A stretch of DNA of 64,000 bases from Plasmopara viticola. Taxonomy: Eukaryota > Oomycota > Peronosporomycetes > Peronosporales > Peronosporaceae. The position numbers were made by a program, and so were the translations under genes. The stretch is from the NCBI GenBank assembly GCA_001695595.3, contig MBPM02000156.1, positions 32,736 through 96,735 of the forward strand, written 5' to 3'. The notes under the pieces were generated by a model. That model saw only the letters and a program-made list of their open reading frames with translations. It was not told the origin of the DNA and ran no database searches. This document shows positions 1-8,866 of this stretch, one piece after another (within the stretch, counting starts at the first letter, position 1; each line of letters starts with the position of its first letter).

Positions 1-43
1 AATACCGTGATCAGCCCATAAGCTTACATTGTATTTAAGAGGC

Positions 44-49
44 GACATC
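44..49. repeat. Target-site duplication, left side of Polinton A
   Basis: The hexamer gacatc directly precedes the first base of the left terminal repeat and is repeated after the right terminal repeat at 18177-18182. Unoccupied tRNA-array units carry it once. Six base pairs is the known Polinton target duplication length. Confidence 0.95.
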
Positions 50-311
50 AGTATATGATGATAAAGCGACATTTGCACCCAAACCTAACCACTCTCTAAA
101 CACACTTATTGGCCCCCATCCGTACACTATTAGGAACAGAAAAAAAATAAAAAATCTAAATTTGACAAGCCCCATCCTATGGTATTGATGGGTAGAAAAC
201 ACTAAAACACACAACCACACAGAGCCTTCAATCAAACCTATCAGACGCCCTGAGAGTATCATTAGTATTACTCAAAAGCATCAAGGGTACCCCTGTAAGA
301 AAATTCAGAAA
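50..311. repeat. Left terminal inverted repeat of Polinton A
   Basis: Begins agtatatgatgataaagcga and is the reverse complement of the right end of the element, up to the aattcagaaa block. It differs by one base in a run of C near 293. No gene is assigned in it; an incidental frame runs outward across all terminal-repeat copies. Bases 1-43 are tRNA-array unit sequence, identical to 18859-18901. Confidence 0.95.
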
Positions 312-405
312 ATGCATAACTATTCAATCGTGAATTAATTAAATTGTTATCCTGAATTATCTTTCTATAAAGTATAACAAGATAAAAAGATAACAAGATA
401 ATAAA

Positions 406-588
406 ATGGTTTACACTCAAGAACTTTATCAGAAGAACAAGGAATCAATAATCGCAGCAAAGAAGCGCTACTATCAAAAGAACCGAGAGAAAATCCTACG
501 GAAGCAAAAAGAGTATGATCAAACACATCGAGAAGAAAGGAAACAGAAATATTTAGCTAAAAAACTAATCAACCAAACTACTGACTAA
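406..588 (+). CDS. Small basic helical protein, unknown function
   Basis: A 60-residue frame rich in Lys, Arg, Tyr and Gln, with repeated YxQKNREK-like segments that suggest one long charged helix. Similar short basic proteins occur in large DNA viruses and their relatives, but I cannot assign a role. It lies between the left terminal repeat and the polymerase gene, on the same strand. A TATA-like stretch (tataaagtataa) precedes the ATG. Only copy A has it, because copy B is truncated before this point. It could be an early regulatory or DNA-binding protein; that is inference. Confidence 0.6.
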   Translation: MVYTQELYQKNKESIIAAKKRYYQKNREKILRKQKEYDQTHREERKQKYLAKKLINQTTD

Positions 589-667
589 TAATATTTTTTT
601 TGCTTACAAACAATGTTAATCACTATATATACAAAGACATTGTCATCTTGAATTACGTTTTACTTAG

Positions 668-676
668 TATATATAA
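668..676 (+). promoter_or_regulatory. TATA-like promoter of the polymerase gene
   Basis: TATATATAA ends 11 bp before the polymerase ATG at 688. The same kind of motif, with a very short leader, precedes most genes of this element. Confidence 0.55.
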
Positions 677-687
677 ACATTTTCAAA

Positions 688-3600
688 ATGCCAGTCTCGA
701 ATAATCTAAAGAAGGCTCAAAAGACCCGCAGCGACCTCTATAAGTTTGCTAAGACCCACAACCTAGATGTTAATTGGAAAATGAAAACCTCCACTATGGA
801 GAAGGTTGTCAATACATTCAAACAAAGCAAAGTAAAAACAATTGTGAAGACACTCCGTAAGGTTAAGCTAAACAATGACACAGCTAGTTTAAAAGCTGTC
901 AATAAAACAACAGGTAAAGTTGAAATGCAATTGAATCGTTTCGAGCGTATCCGCAAAGACATTGTAGCTCCAGCCGATAAGAAACTTTTACTGCATTTTA
1001 AAGGTGAGAATGGATCCGTTTTGAAAACATATCATCTACAAGATAGACTAATTAATATCGATAATCTATATATCACTGAAGAGAATCAATATAGTTCCGG
1101 GGCTGATATTGAATTAGACATTATTCCAACATCAACAGTTGAAATCGAATGGTTGAACAATCCAAAGCACTCTCGATCTGAGAGAAAGAATTTCTTTCGT
1201 TATCTAACTAAAGCAAATTACAATTTAAATGATTTTCAAGTTTATTATGATGATTGGGAAGAAAATTCATATAAAGAGCAAAGAGAAACACCTTGCTTTC
1301 TATTTGCTCTAACTCAAGCTGGTGTTGATGAAACAATCGTAAAAAGTATCTCACAAACAATGTTCAATTCAGGTGCTACTGTTGATTTCATTCGCAAGAC
1401 AGCTAATGCATTCAACCTTTACATCTCAGTGAAACAATACTATCCAAAGATTAATACAGGTAGAGTTGATAACAACATTTCTGTCTACGGAGTTAAAACT
1501 GAAAATCTTATACAATTAGGTTCTGTTGGACAGCATCTATTTGCTATCAAACCAACTAACATTACCAAAGCAGCTCTTGATAATCCTAAATTAGTTGAAC
1601 AACATCAGCGAGCTGATTTTATAGTTAAAAAGGGAAAATCATCCTTTAAATCCAATCGCATTAAATTACTTGACAGTTATGAGGTAATCAGTTATCTATA
1701 TCATCATCGTGAAACACTATTAGATCCAATTACACAAACCAACGTACCCGAGTTATTAAATAATAACTATCAAAAGATTGAATCTTTAACTGAAGTGGAT
1801 TTTAATGCAAGTGCTTTCAAAGCAATTGGCAGAGTAAATTCAAATGGAGAAAAGGATGAAATGGCTTTGAATGTTGGTCGCGCTCCTTTTAAACAGATTA
1901 CTAAAGATGACGAGGGAAAAGGAAAATGGGTGGAGGTTAATGAATATAATGTTATTTATTTTGATTTTGAAACTCTGGTTGAAAATAATGAACATATTCC
2001 TTATTGTGTATCATATTGCATCGGTCGTAAGACTGAAAGCAATGCTATTCAATTTAGTAAAACAAAAAGCTTTTATGGAATTGGATGTGAATTAAAGTTT
2101 TTAAGTGACTTACCTAGAAGGAGTCGTAATCTACTTTGGGCTCACAATGCAGGTTTTGACTGTCGATTTATCCTTAGACACTTATCATATCGGAAAAATG
2201 ATACAAATCTGATTGAATGTGGAACAAAATTAAAGCAGGCTCATGGATTTTTCTATGGTCGTGAGATTGTTATTAAAGATACTATGAGTTTCATTGCTAG
2301 TAAATTAGCAGATATGCCCGAAATGTTTAAATCATCGTGCAATGATATGGCACTAGAAAAAGAGTGCTTTCCACATAAATTGGTTTGCAAATATAATCAC
2401 CGACTACTTTGGCCAATGGATCTATTAGATTACTATGAGGAAAAAGAAACACTAATAGCTAATGCTACTAAAATCAATGCTTGTGATGATAAATATTTCG
2501 ATTGTGAAAAGTATGCTATTCACTATTGTGAGAGAGATGTTGATGTTCTACGAAACTGTTTTGAGGCGTTTAGAAAAATGTTTATTGATCGATTTAATAT
2601 TGATGTGTATCGCTTTATGTCAATGCCTTCATTAGCATATGCTATTCAACATAATGAGGGTTGCTTTGATGATTGTTATGCAATGAATGGAAACGTTCTA
2701 GCATTCGTTCGCGATGCAATTGTTGGTGGTCGTGTTATGACTCGAGACAACGAGAAACACCATATACAACATAAGCTTGCAGATTTTGATGCTGTATCTC
2801 TGTATCCATCAGGACAATCTGAACTCGATGGATACATTAGAGGAAAACCTAAATGGTTCCAAAATACAATTCCAAATAATGCTGACTACTATATTGCTCG
2901 CGTAAAATTTGAGTCAATTGGTAAGAAACGACACTTTCCATTGTTGAGCTTCTATGAAAATGGAGCTAGAAACTTCACAAATGATATTATTGGTAAGACA
3001 ATGATTGTTGGTAAACAAGCGCTTGAAGATATTATTGAATTCCAGGATGTTAAAATTTCAATTATGGAAGGTGTTTATTGGAATGAAGGATTCAATAATC
3101 AAATTGTATTGACAATCAAATCACTATTTGAGGAGCGACTGAAATTAAAAAAAGAAGGCAATCCACTTCAAAACGGTATCAAATTATTAATGAATTCAGC
3201 GTATGGTAAACTAATTCAAAAGCCAATTGTTAAGCAAAAGGTTTTGGTTAGTGATGAGAAAAGTATTCTTGAATATACTATCAAAAATATTAATAAGATG
3301 ATCTCCAGAACACCAATTACAGATGATTTAGCATTGTTTGAAGAGCACAAGGCACTATCAGAACATTTTAGCCCAGCTCATCTAGGAGTACAAGTATTGG
3401 ATAGTAGTAAACATATTATGAATACAGTGATGTGCTTAGCAGAAGATATTGATGCTAAGATATGGTACCAGGACACAGACTCTATGCACATCGATTACGA
3501 TGCTGTCAGTAGACTTGCAGATGCTTTTAGACAAAAGTATAACAAAGAGTTAATTGGTAAGCAAATGGGACAATTTCACGTCGATTTCGATCTTGAAGGA

Positions 3601-3882
3601 TCAGAAGGTAATATCTATGCTAAAGAATCTATCTTTCTTGGTAAGAAGAGTTATTTGGATATACTTGCTTGCGATGGTAATGATGTAGAAGGTTTTCATA
3701 TCAGATGTAAAGGCATCCCATCAAAGCTTCTTGAAAATGATACCTACAAAAAATATTTGGAACTCTATAATGGTGAGGAATTAGAATTTGATTTGAGTGA
3801 TGTATGTCCAATTAAAATTAATAATAAAACTCAACGTGTAACTACAACGTTAAATTTCAAACGAAAATTATCATTCAAATAG
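688..3882 (+). CDS. Protein-primed family B DNA polymerase (pPolB)
   Basis: A 1064-residue replicative polymerase of the protein-primed B family, the hallmark Polinton gene. The 3'-5' exonuclease motifs are Exo I YFDFET (D426, E428), Exo II NAGFD (N487-D491) and Exo III YCERD (Y613-D617). Polymerase motif A is DAVSLYP (D701-P707), motif B KLLMNSAYG (K832-G840), motif C DTDS (929-932), followed by KKSYLD (986-991). All catalytic residues are present, so it should be active. The ~420-residue N-terminal part has no polymerase motifs but contains ETPCFLFAL with C203, and GQHLFAI with H283, resembling a cysteine-protease (OTU-like) dyad; that part is speculative. The integrase gene follows after 6 bp. 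Copy B has lost this gene. Confidence 0.96.
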   Translation: MPVSNNLKKAQKTRSDLYKFAKTHNLDVNWKMKTSTMEKVVNTFKQSKVKTIVKTLRKVKLNNDTASLKAVNKTTGKVEMQLNRFERIRKDIVAPADKKLLLHFKGENGSVLKTYHLQDRLINIDNLYITEENQYSSGADIELDIIPTSTVEIEWLNNPKHSRSERKNFFRYLTKANYNLNDFQVYYDDWEENSYKEQRETPCFLFALTQAGVDETIVKSISQTMFNSGATVDFIRKTANAFNLYISVKQYYPKINTGRVDNNISVYGVKTENLIQLGSVGQHLFAIKPTNITKAALDNPKLVEQHQRADFIVKKGKSSFKSNRIKLLDSYEVISYLYHHRETLLDPITQTNVPELLNNNYQKIESLTEVDFNASAFKAIGRVNSNGEKDEMALNVGRAPFKQITKDDEGKGKWVEVNEYNVIYFDFETLVENNEHIPYCVSYCIGRKTESNAIQFSKTKSFYGIGCELKFLSDLPRRSRNLLWAHNAGFDCRFILRHLSYRKNDTNLIECGTKLKQAHGFFYGREIVIKDTMSFIASKLADMPEMFKSSCNDMALEKECFPHKLVCKYNHRLLWPMDLLDYYEEKETLIANATKINACDDKYFDCEKYAIHYCERDVDVLRNCFEAFRKMFIDRFNIDVYRFMSMPSLAYAIQHNEGCFDDCYAMNGNVLAFVRDAIVGGRVMTRDNEKHHIQHKLADFDAVSLYPSGQSELDGYIRGKPKWFQNTIPNNADYYIARVKFESIGKKRHFPLLSFYENGARNFTNDIIGKTMIVGKQALEDIIEFQDVKISIMEGVYWNEGFNNQIVLTIKSLFEERLKLKKEGNPLQNGIKLLMNSAYGKLIQKPIVKQKVLVSDEKSILEYTIKNINKMISRTPITDDLALFEEHKALSEHFSPAHLGVQVLDSSKHIMNTVMCLAEDIDAKIWYQDTDSMHIDYDAVSRLADAFRQKYNKELIGKQMGQFHVDFDLEGSEGNIYAKESIFLGKKSYLDILACDGNDVEGFHIRCKGIPSKLLENDTYKKYLELYNGEELEFDLSDVCPIKINNKTQRVTTTLNFKRKLSFK

Positions 3883-3888
3883 TATAAT

Positions 3889-4983
3889 ATGGACTCTCTA
3901 CTTACTCAGCTCTATTATGATCCAAAAACGGGATTCATAGGTGCAACTAAGCTATACCAAAAAGCAAAAGCAATTGATAAAAATATAACGTTAAAACAAG
4001 TCAAAGAATGGTATAAGACACAAAGTAGCATTCAACAATATTCAAATCAGAATAAAAAGTATCCCGAATTCAAAATCACAAGCAATAATCCCAACGAATG
4101 GCAAATGGATCTTGCATTCTGGAAGAAGCAACCTATATTGATAACGGTTAATATTAACAGCCGAATTGGATACGCAAAATTATTGAAAAACAAACAAGCG
4201 GCTACGGTTCAAAAAGCTATCGATCAATTCATTACAGAGCATAAAGTGTCAGCATTGATGTCGGATAATGGATCTGAATTCACAAATCAAACGGTCGAAA
4301 AGTTTTTTGATAGAAATTCAATTACTCATGCTAATTCTATTCCAGGAGATCATACAGTGCTTGGAAAGATAGATCGCTTTATTCGAACGATCAAGGCAAG
4401 ACTAACAAAGATGCAGGATACTATGGGATTTAAGAAGCTTACACAAAAGCTTTTAAATGATGCTATCGCTAACTACAACAATACCACTCATTCATCCATA
4501 AATGCTACACCAAATGAAATGGAAGGGAGGGTTATTTTTGACGAAATTGAACACAACAAACGAGTGGTTAAGCAAGTACAAAAAGGCATTCCAACTGGTT
4601 CTATTGTACGTTATCGCTTGAATCCGAAGCCATTTGAAAAAGAAGGTGCGAGATTTTCAAAGGCCGTGTACGAAGTAATTGGATTAGATGGATTAAAGAT
4701 GCGTATTAAATCAAAGAATAATCATGTCCTATACAAACCAATTAATGACTTGAAAATTGTAAAAGCAGAACAATCAGAAGCAGCGATTGAAAATAATCAA
4801 ATCTGGGAGGTTAGCAAGATTGTTGATCATAAAACACTAAAGAATGGTAAGCACAAGTATCTAGTCAAATGGGTTGGATATGACGACAGCTTCAACACTT
4901 GGGAGCCACAAGACAATCTCAGATTGGTTAACAAGAACAGAATGTCAACAGTGGAGAAACAATATTGGTCTAAATATAGATGA
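3889..4983 (+). CDS. Polinton integrase (rve fold) with C-terminal chromodomain
   Basis: A 364-residue retroviral-type integrase that would join the element ends to target DNA and make the 6-bp duplication seen here. The catalytic core has D74 (QMDLAFW), D126 (SDNGSEF) and a third acidic residue D162 ([11 protein letters not shown]), 35 residues after D126. The spacing is canonical, but the third residue is Asp where retroviral integrases have Glu. A chromodomain spans about 305-350 with YLVKWVGY and NTWEP (W328, W338), likely to bind methylated histone tails and steer insertion. It starts 6 bp after the polymerase stop and overlaps the next gene by 4 bp (ATGA). Only the last 26 codons remain in copy B. 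Confidence 0.95.
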   Translation: MDSLLTQLYYDPKTGFIGATKLYQKAKAIDKNITLKQVKEWYKTQSSIQQYSNQNKKYPEFKITSNNPNEWQMDLAFWKKQPILITVNINSRIGYAKLLKNKQAATVQKAIDQFITEHKVSALMSDNGSEFTNQTVEKFFDRNSITHANSIPGDHTVLGKIDRFIRTIKARLTKMQDTMGFKKLTQKLLNDAIANYNNTTHSSINATPNEMEGRVIFDEIEHNKRVVKQVQKGIPTGSIVRYRLNPKPFEKEGARFSKAVYEVIGLDGLKMRIKSKNNHVLYKPINDLKIVKAEQSEAAIENNQIWEVSKIVDHKTLKNGKHKYLVKWVGYDDSFNTWEPQDNLRLVNKNRMSTVEKQYWSKYR

Positions 4984-5390
4984 AGAAGATGTGTAAATAC
5001 ATCACCAAAAAACAAACACAATGCACCAGAGAAGCAAAAAAGGGTGATTACTGCACTCAACACCATAACATCATTCAAATACAAATGTATAAGAAGGAAC
5101 TATCTATTATTCATAAGAAGAATAGAATACTCGCTGAGAAAAACAAGGAACTCCAAATATATAAACGTCAGATTAACACGATCAACGAATTCGACCTCAT
5201 CAAGCATCAATTGATTCAAATAAATCCGTATATGAAATTCAAGTATCTAATTGCTGATAGACGGTACCAATCTCGCTTAGAGGATGTCTTCAATGTTCCG
5301 TTTGATGAAATCGAAAAAAATATAGAAAACTTCTATATGAAAGAAATGACTTATGTCATCCCTACACAAGTAGATACTGGTGATTTATGA
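4980..5390 (+). CDS. Small zinc-motif protein, unknown function
   Basis: A 136-residue protein whose start codon overlaps the integrase stop (ATGA), which suggests coupled expression. The N-terminus has C5, C15, C25 and H28/H29, spaced C-x9-C-x9-C-x2-H. This looks like the short zinc-binding module common in large DNA virus proteins. A Lys/Glu-rich helical region follows (residues ~38-70). No catalytic motif is visible. The last 6 bp overlap the end of the convergent gene on the other strand. An identical intact copy lies at 35790-36200. A nucleic-acid-binding role is plausible but not shown. Confidence 0.75.
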   Translation: MKKMCKYITKKQTQCTREAKKGDYCTQHHNIIQIQMYKKELSIIHKKNRILAEKNKELQIYKRQINTINEFDLIKHQLIQINPYMKFKYLIADRRYQSRLEDVFNVPFDEIEKNIENFYMKEMTYVIPTQVDTGDL

Positions 5391-5921
5391 CAATCTGAAA
5401 GATCCTCCAGTCTTTCGCATTGAGCGTAGTTTAGCCATCTTAGCTTTCATCTCAGGGGATCCTTTTTTTGGCATACCAACACCAGTTAAATTCTTTACCT
5501 CACCACGAACAGCGTTTACTAAACCAGGCTGCCCAGTATAGGCTCCAAGCGCTTGAGCGCCTTGATCAACAACACCAGACACTAATGGTTTAACTACAGG
5601 CCAAACATTCTCTTTCAACCAAGGCCATGCTTTATCTTTGATCCAACTCCATAGCGACCCTCCACTCATTCCAGAGCCCGTAAGAGCATCTCCATCCATA
5701 TTTAGCGATGCAGCAATTTCACCTGGTGAAAACACAATTGATACTCCTTTCCCAGCTTGAGCAGCCTTTTTCCATTTTTTCGCGTTTTCTGGATGAAGGG
5801 CTAACTTCTTTGAAGAGCCTTTAATCTGAGAAGCAGTGAACGATACTTTCAATGTCTTTAGAAACTTCTTTTTTTGAGCATCTGTTAACTCGTCACAACT
5901 GACCGAAACGTAAGAGTTCAT
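5385..5921 (-). CDS. Probable minor virion protein, amphipathic, unknown family
   Basis: A 178-residue protein if read from the ATG at 5921 (MNSYVSVSC). The frame is open further upstream, but copy B diverges there and a TATA-like block (tatacatatttta) sits just before this ATG. Residues ~25-80 are Lys-rich. The middle has a Gly/Ser stretch followed by a Trp-rich segment (SLWSWIKDKAWPWLKE) that should be amphipathic and membrane-active. The C-terminus is basic (KAKMAKLRSMRK). Small capsid-associated proteins of Polintons and adenoviruses have similar membrane-lytic segments, so a minor virion component is my inference. The copy B version is frameshifted. Confidence 0.65.
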   Translation of the reverse strand: MNSYVSVSCDELTDAQKKKFLKTLKVSFTASQIKGSSKKLALHPENAKKWKKAAQAGKGVSIVFSPGEIAASLNMDGDALTGSGMSGGSLWSWIKDKAWPWLKENVWPVVKPLVSGVVDQGAQALGAYTGQPGLVNAVRGEVKNLTGVGMPKKGSPEMKAKMAKLRSMRKTGGSFRLS

Positions 5922-5988
5922 ATTTGCATAAAATATGTATATTTCAAGAAATAAAAGGAATTTCAAAAAATTAAATAAATGTTCAGCT

Positions 5989-6216
5989 CTACAATGCAAA
6001 TGTCTTGGGTTTTTTATTTTTAGTGGAAGCCCTCGAACCTTCAATTCCTGATCCTTTCATCATAGTTTTCTCTTTACTCGAACCGTTAGTACTCTCTTTG
6101 ATCATTAAATGATTTAGTGTTTTTAGTAATCTTTCTTGATTAGTATGAGCAGCTGATTTAATTGAGTTACCTCTAAGGTTTGGATATCGCACTTTAATAA
6201 TTTTCGAATGCATCAT
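5989..6216 (-). CDS. Small basic protein, unknown function
   Basis: A 75-residue basic protein beginning with two Met codons directly after a TTTAATATAT box. It is rich in Lys, Ser, Thr and Asn and has no motif I recognise. It is intact in both copies, 34983-35210 being the second, which supports a real gene although both derive from one ancestor. It sits in the minus-strand block of virion genes. A short DNA-condensing or minor virion protein would fit its charge, but this is inference. Confidence 0.6.
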   Translation of the reverse strand: MMHSKIIKVRYPNLRGNSIKSAAHTNQERLLKTLNHLMIKESTNGSSKEKTMMKGSGIEGSRASTKNKKPKTFAL

Positions 6217-6227
6217 ATATTAAAGCG
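6217..6227 (-). promoter_or_regulatory. TTTAATAT box upstream of the 75-residue gene
   Basis: On the minus strand CGCTTTAATAT abuts the start codon. A near-identical GCTTTAATATAGAG lies before the penton gene at 8817-8830, and another at 6303-6311 reads ctttaatata. Confidence 0.45.
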
Positions 6228-6317
6228 AAGCTTTTGTTTTAGATCGAAGATCGAAGGGCGCAAGCACGAGATCAAGATCTCTTAGCTTGCTAATCCGTCC
6301 CGGTATATTAAAGTCAA

Positions 6318-7859
6318 TCAAAAAGCTCGCCGAATCAATTTTAATTCTCTTTCCAAACGACGATTATCATTACCTAAACCACGAGCACCTTGAAGTTTAT
6401 CGAATTCATGTTTTAGAATGCTTCGACGTCCTTTAACGCCTGCAACACCAAAACCACTCATCGAGTCAATCGAGAGGGCTCTTTGAAATCGTTTTGGATT
6501 GACTGACTTTAGTGTAATATCCTCCGATACAAGACGGTCACCATATTTATCAACAATGTAGTTTAGCGCTCCAAGCCAGTTTGCATTTTTATCAATACGA
6601 CTCTTGATAGACGGACTGATTTCCTTCTGTTTCTTACTCATGATTGCTGCGTATTCACCAAGGTAATATGTTTTCTTACCTATCTTTGGTCCTTCAAGAA
6701 ATACCTTCTCATCTGCTAACCAAGGGTTGTCATTGTATAATCTGATAAGAATATCTTTCACTTGATTATTACCATCTGATATAACCTTTTCATTTGGATC
6801 TACTGGTTGAATATTAGTAATACTGTTTGCGAATGTATTTGACTCAGGATTTTTAAACATCGGTGATTGCTTGAATGAGATGTTATTTTGCTTCAAAAAT
6901 TTGATGTACATATCAAGTGTCGCTTCCCATGAGACTTCTCTGTTGGTTTTCACTCGATCACCATCAAAAACTTTTAAGTTTCCGTCCATTAATTTCACTC
7001 GATAACCTCCATTTACTGGAATATAGCCACCTTGTTGGTTTCTTCCCTTCTTATATGGAATCGGTAATCTAGTACCTTCTGGAAAGGAATTGTTCATCAA
7101 AATATCACGAAGCATTTCATATGCTCCAGACTCAAGGTTGAATCCAAACTGATGCGACGAGCCAATAGCAGTATCTTTTGTCTCAATGTCAATAAGATTC
7201 AATATGTAATCATACGTTGCAACCCAATCATAGTTATTTAGTGGTTTATTTGCTAACTTACCATTATTCACATTGAATAGTTTGCCGTCTGTTCCGATGT
7301 ATACGTTTTTATCTGGAGTGCCAGAATTTAGAATTGGATTGACCTTTCTTTTGATAATAGTTGGGTTGATAGTGTATTGATCAAGTATTTTGTCTCGGGC
7401 ATTCTTTTGAAAGTTGAAATCATTCGCTTCAACTTGCGTTCCAAAGTCGTATGTACTCTGCGAGTCATCAATATCACTCAACGAATCTTCTTCATCTCCA
7501 ATGTCATTTAAATCGTACTGACTGTTCACTGTAGTCATGGTCGGTGTTGCTTGCATTCCTGTTGTAGTCATAGTCGGTGATGCTTGCATTCCTGTAGTAG
7601 TCATTGAAGGTGTTGCTTGTATTCCCACCGTTGTCATTTTTGGAGTAGCTTGAGGTCCGGTAGTTATTGAAGGCGCTACTTTCTTTAGCAATTGTTGAAG
7701 TGTCGAAGTATCTATAGTTTTATCCAGATCAGTAGCCCATTGCGTAAGTTTGTATCGATCATTCTTAATGCGTGCTAATTGAAGCTCCTCACTGTTCTCT
7801 TCAGCGAGTTGCTTCAATTTATTTTTTCGATCACGGAGAGATTTAAAATTCGGAAACAT
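6318..7859 (-). CDS. Repeat-module protein of unknown function (513 aa), probably virion-associated
   Basis: A 513-residue protein I cannot assign to a named family. The N-terminal ~60 residues are charged and helical. Residues ~66-110 hold four tandem 11-residue repeats of the type TTGMQATPTMT, followed by an acidic segment (~115-135). The rest looks like three copies of one ~75-residue module (about 153-223, 246-325 and 366-437). Each has a helix start, a V/Y-rich strand pair and a W..AT.DYI..L-like helix. The C-terminus is basic. Minus-strand position beside penton and ATPase suggests a structural or packaging role. The copy B version is interrupted by a 58-bp insertion. The start follows a TATATAGAG-type box. 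Confidence 0.75.
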   Translation of the reverse strand: MFPNFKSLRDRKNKLKQLAEENSEELQLARIKNDRYKLTQWATDLDKTIDTSTLQQLLKKVAPSITTGPQATPKMTTVGIQATPSMTTTGMQASPTMTTTGMQATPTMTTVNSQYDLNDIGDEEDSLSDIDDSQSTYDFGTQVEANDFNFQKNARDKILDQYTINPTIIKRKVNPILNSGTPDKNVYIGTDGKLFNVNNGKLANKPLNNYDWVATYDYILNLIDIETKDTAIGSSHQFGFNLESGAYEMLRDILMNNSFPEGTRLPIPYKKGRNQQGGYIPVNGGYRVKLMDGNLKVFDGDRVKTNREVSWEATLDMYIKFLKQNNISFKQSPMFKNPESNTFANSITNIQPVDPNEKVISDGNNQVKDILIRLYNDNPWLADEKVFLEGPKIGKKTYYLGEYAAIMSKKQKEISPSIKSRIDKNANWLGALNYIVDKYGDRLVSEDITLKSVNPKRFQRALSIDSMSGFGVAGVKGRRSILKHEFDKLQGARGLGNDNRRLERELKLIRRAF

Positions 7860-7880
7860 TTTGAAGTTCTCTAAGCACAG

Positions 7881-7895
7881 CTCTATATAATATTA
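7881..7895 (-). promoter_or_regulatory. TATA-like box of the 513-residue gene
   Basis: On the minus strand TAATATTATATAGAG lies about 20 bp before the ATG at 7859, matching the box found before several other genes of the element. Confidence 0.45.
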
Positions 7896-7932
7896 CAATT
7901 ATTGTTTTAGTTATTGAAAATAACTTGGGCTC

Positions 7933-8805
7933 CTATGGAGCCTTTCTATCACGAATTAATAGCATTATCAATGAATTGGAGTCTTCAAATTTAACATTAT
8001 TAAAGTCTTGATCAACGATACTCAGAGTAATATTGCTGTATGCTCCATCGTTAATCGAAAGCCACTGATATTCAGGTGGCTGAATTGAGATCAACTGACC
8101 AATTGATGTCCCTTGAGGACTAAACGAAGTCAGAATATCAGGCGGTGTGCTAACCCGATTGTTAATGAGATTACAACGAATTAAATAACTGCTGACGGGA
8201 TTAACTTGTGGAGAGATATTGCTCAAAAGTACTTGATTTGTTGTTTGAATGCTTGATGGGTACGTTGCTGGACTGAATCCAATCACATTTGAAAATCCGT
8301 TGTTTGAAACAGTGACTCGAGGAGTATTAGTAGTGGTTGGTAATCCAGTTCCGCTTAATGAGTATAAACCAGTCGATGGACGTGAATATCCACTTGGGAC
8401 AGAAGTTGGTGTTGCTAAGCAAGTAATTTCGCATGAATAGTATGTTGCGTTTTCTCTCAGAGCGATATACACAACGTTATTACCTTGAGAATCAATCAAG
8501 TATGCACCGATACTAACTAACTGAGACTCGATGTAGTTTGATATATCTTCATACGAATAGTATCCATTTGGAAGCGTAATGGAAACCGTTTGATAGGTTG
8601 CTGCGGTTGGAACTAAAACGCTAAACGTGTTGTTGCTATACAAACTCCCGTTAATATTGAATTGCGAATTGTACATTTGCAGGCTCGATAAAGCAATTTC
8701 TTGATTTTTGAAATTCACGCTTGATCCAGTAAAGTTGAATCTAAATGTATTATTCAAGCCATTGGAAACAATGTTATTACGATTAAAAATGATAGTGCTC
8801 GTCAT
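7933..8805 (-). CDS. Minor capsid (penton-like) protein
   Basis: A 290-residue protein read from the ATG at 8805 (MTSTIIFN); an in-frame GTG upstream has no support as a start. It is rich in Asn, Ser, Thr and Tyr with alternating beta-strand pattern, and contains NTFRFNF and LPNGYYSYEDISNYIE. This layout, just beside the packaging ATPase and at this length, matches the single-jelly-roll penton proteins that Polintons and virophages carry at capsid vertices. The family call rests on size, composition and context rather than a catalytic motif. A GCTTTAATATAGAG box lies 12-25 bp upstream. Copy B (32342-33214) is intact. Confidence 0.8.
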   Translation of the reverse strand: MTSTIIFNRNNIVSNGLNNTFRFNFTGSSVNFKNQEIALSSLQMYNSQFNINGSLYSNNTFSVLVPTAATYQTVSITLPNGYYSYEDISNYIESQLVSIGAYLIDSQGNNVVYIALRENATYYSCEITCLATPTSVPSGYSRPSTGLYSLSGTGLPTTTNTPRVTVSNNGFSNVIGFSPATYPSSIQTTNQVLLSNISPQVNPVSSYLIRCNLINNRVSTPPDILTSFSPQGTSIGQLISIQPPEYQWLSINDGAYSNITLSIVDQDFNNVKFEDSNSLIMLLIRDRKAP

Positions 8806-8816
8806 AATTGTTTCCA

Positions 8817-8830
8817 CTCTATATTAAAGC
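8817..8830 (-). promoter_or_regulatory. TTTAATATAGAG box of the penton gene
   Basis: GCTTTAATATAGAG on the minus strand, with a 5' AAAGCTTTGC extension shared with the box at 6217-6227. Confidence 0.5.
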
Positions 8831-8866
8831 AAAGCTTTTCGCACCAGTATATTGGAGCAAAGATTT

